From DATFNI01 sp963712305 (GTDB taxonomy: Bacteria; Bacteroidota; Rhodothermia; Balneolales; DATFMH01): 64,000 nucleotides of DNA. The notes below the pieces were generated by a model, which was not told the DNA's origin, did not search any database, and saw nothing but the letters and a program-made list of their open reading frames with translations. A program made the position numbers and the translations under genes. Where the stretch lies: contig CAVQHI010000001.1 in the NCBI GenBank assembly GCA_963712305.1, positions 248,001-312,000 of the forward strand, written 5' to 3'. Shown piece by piece: positions 63,737 through 64,000 of this stretch; within the stretch, counting starts at the first letter, position 1; each line of letters starts with the position of its first letter.

Positions 63737-64000
63737 TTACTTTGTACGGGGTATTATTCCTTTATAAACACAGGACGGAGTCAAAATGTAGAGTGTATTG
63801 CCTAACATCTTTACATCCACAGGATCTTCAGTGATGGACAGATTTTGTGTTCCCAATAACCGCCCGTGCATATCATAACGCTCCAGGCTCCTGGATGATA
63901 CCGCCCAAATGCCATCTCTTCCCAGTGCAAGTCCTCGTACTTTTCCCGTGTGAGCGATAAACCCAAGATATCCACCACCGGTGTTAAGCATATGAATGAC
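63737..64000 (-). CDS. C-terminal part of a larger protein cut by the window edge
   Basis: The last 88 codons visible read into the window edge without a stop (VIHMLNTGGGYLGFIAHTGKV), so the gene starts beyond 64000. The segment has a beta-propeller-like repeat feel: VRGLALGRDGIWAVSSRS, then GRLLGTQNLSITEDPVD. Function unknown. Confidence 0.6.
   Translation of the reverse strand, partial: VIHMLNTGGGYLGFIAHTGKVRGLALGRDGIWAVSSRSLERYDMHGRLLGTQNLSITEDPVDVKMLGNTLYILTPSCVYKGIIPRTK

Overview
The window looks like a chromosomal segment from a member of the Bacteroidota/FCB group, most likely the Balneolota/Rhodothermota side. Supporting features are a TonB-dependent receptor paired with a DUF4249 lipoprotein, two DUF5916 outer-membrane proteins, a GWxTD-domain protein, a DUF4159 protein, a LuxC/LuxE-like pair, a SprE/PorW-like TPR lipoprotein, Rho with a long basic insertion, and many lipoproteins with a lipobox Cys. 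The taxonomic call is inference from gene content; no rRNA or tRNA gene was seen.

Layout. 0.2-0.6 kb: tmRNA on the minus strand with its terminator. 0.9-8 kb: a saccharopine-dehydrogenase-like enzyme, the floA/nfeD membrane-microdomain pair and the TonB receptor/DUF4249 pair. 8.4-9.8 kb: an IS110-family element whose 3' non-coding end is rich in hairpins and is a candidate bridge/seek RNA. 10-14.8 kb: an accessory zone with an MFS permease carrying an unusual insert, small lipoproteins, an alpha/beta hydrolase, a deaminase fragment and several copies of a dispersed intergenic repeat. 15-31.9 kb: housekeeping and envelope genes (GH13 amylase; DUF4159-rpiB-glyA-tatC; a YyaL-type protein; a TlpA-like/FKBP pair; alr; an M50 protease; sppA with an MBL hydrolase; rho). 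32-46.6 kb: core metabolism and information genes (folC, pyrD, pyk plus the TPR lipoprotein, a baeRF-like protein, serA, a NYN/LOTUS protein, GWxTD, leuS). 46.9-49.7 kb: a glutamine-amidotransferase-like pseudoenzyme and the luxC/luxE-like pair. 50-58.4 kb: tandem DUF5916 paralogues, a secreted amidase and a GMC oxidoreductase with a Cys cluster. 58.4-64 kb: small envelope proteins, an MFS transporter, an IS3 remnant that cuts a CBM-like gene, a MITE-like inverted repeat, and a partial gene at the edge.

Functional themes are envelope uptake and export (TonB receptor, TatC, SppA, M50, FloA/NfeD), one-carbon/serine/folate metabolism (serA, glyA, folC), and protein quality or redox control. Mobile and decayed DNA is concentrated at 8-14.5 kb, 41.2 kb and 62.4-63.7 kb. 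The best candidates for something under-described are the IS110 3' RNA region, the dispersed-repeat cassette zone, the MFS with an inserted TM2-like segment, and the catalytically altered amidotransferase-like protein beside luxC/luxE.
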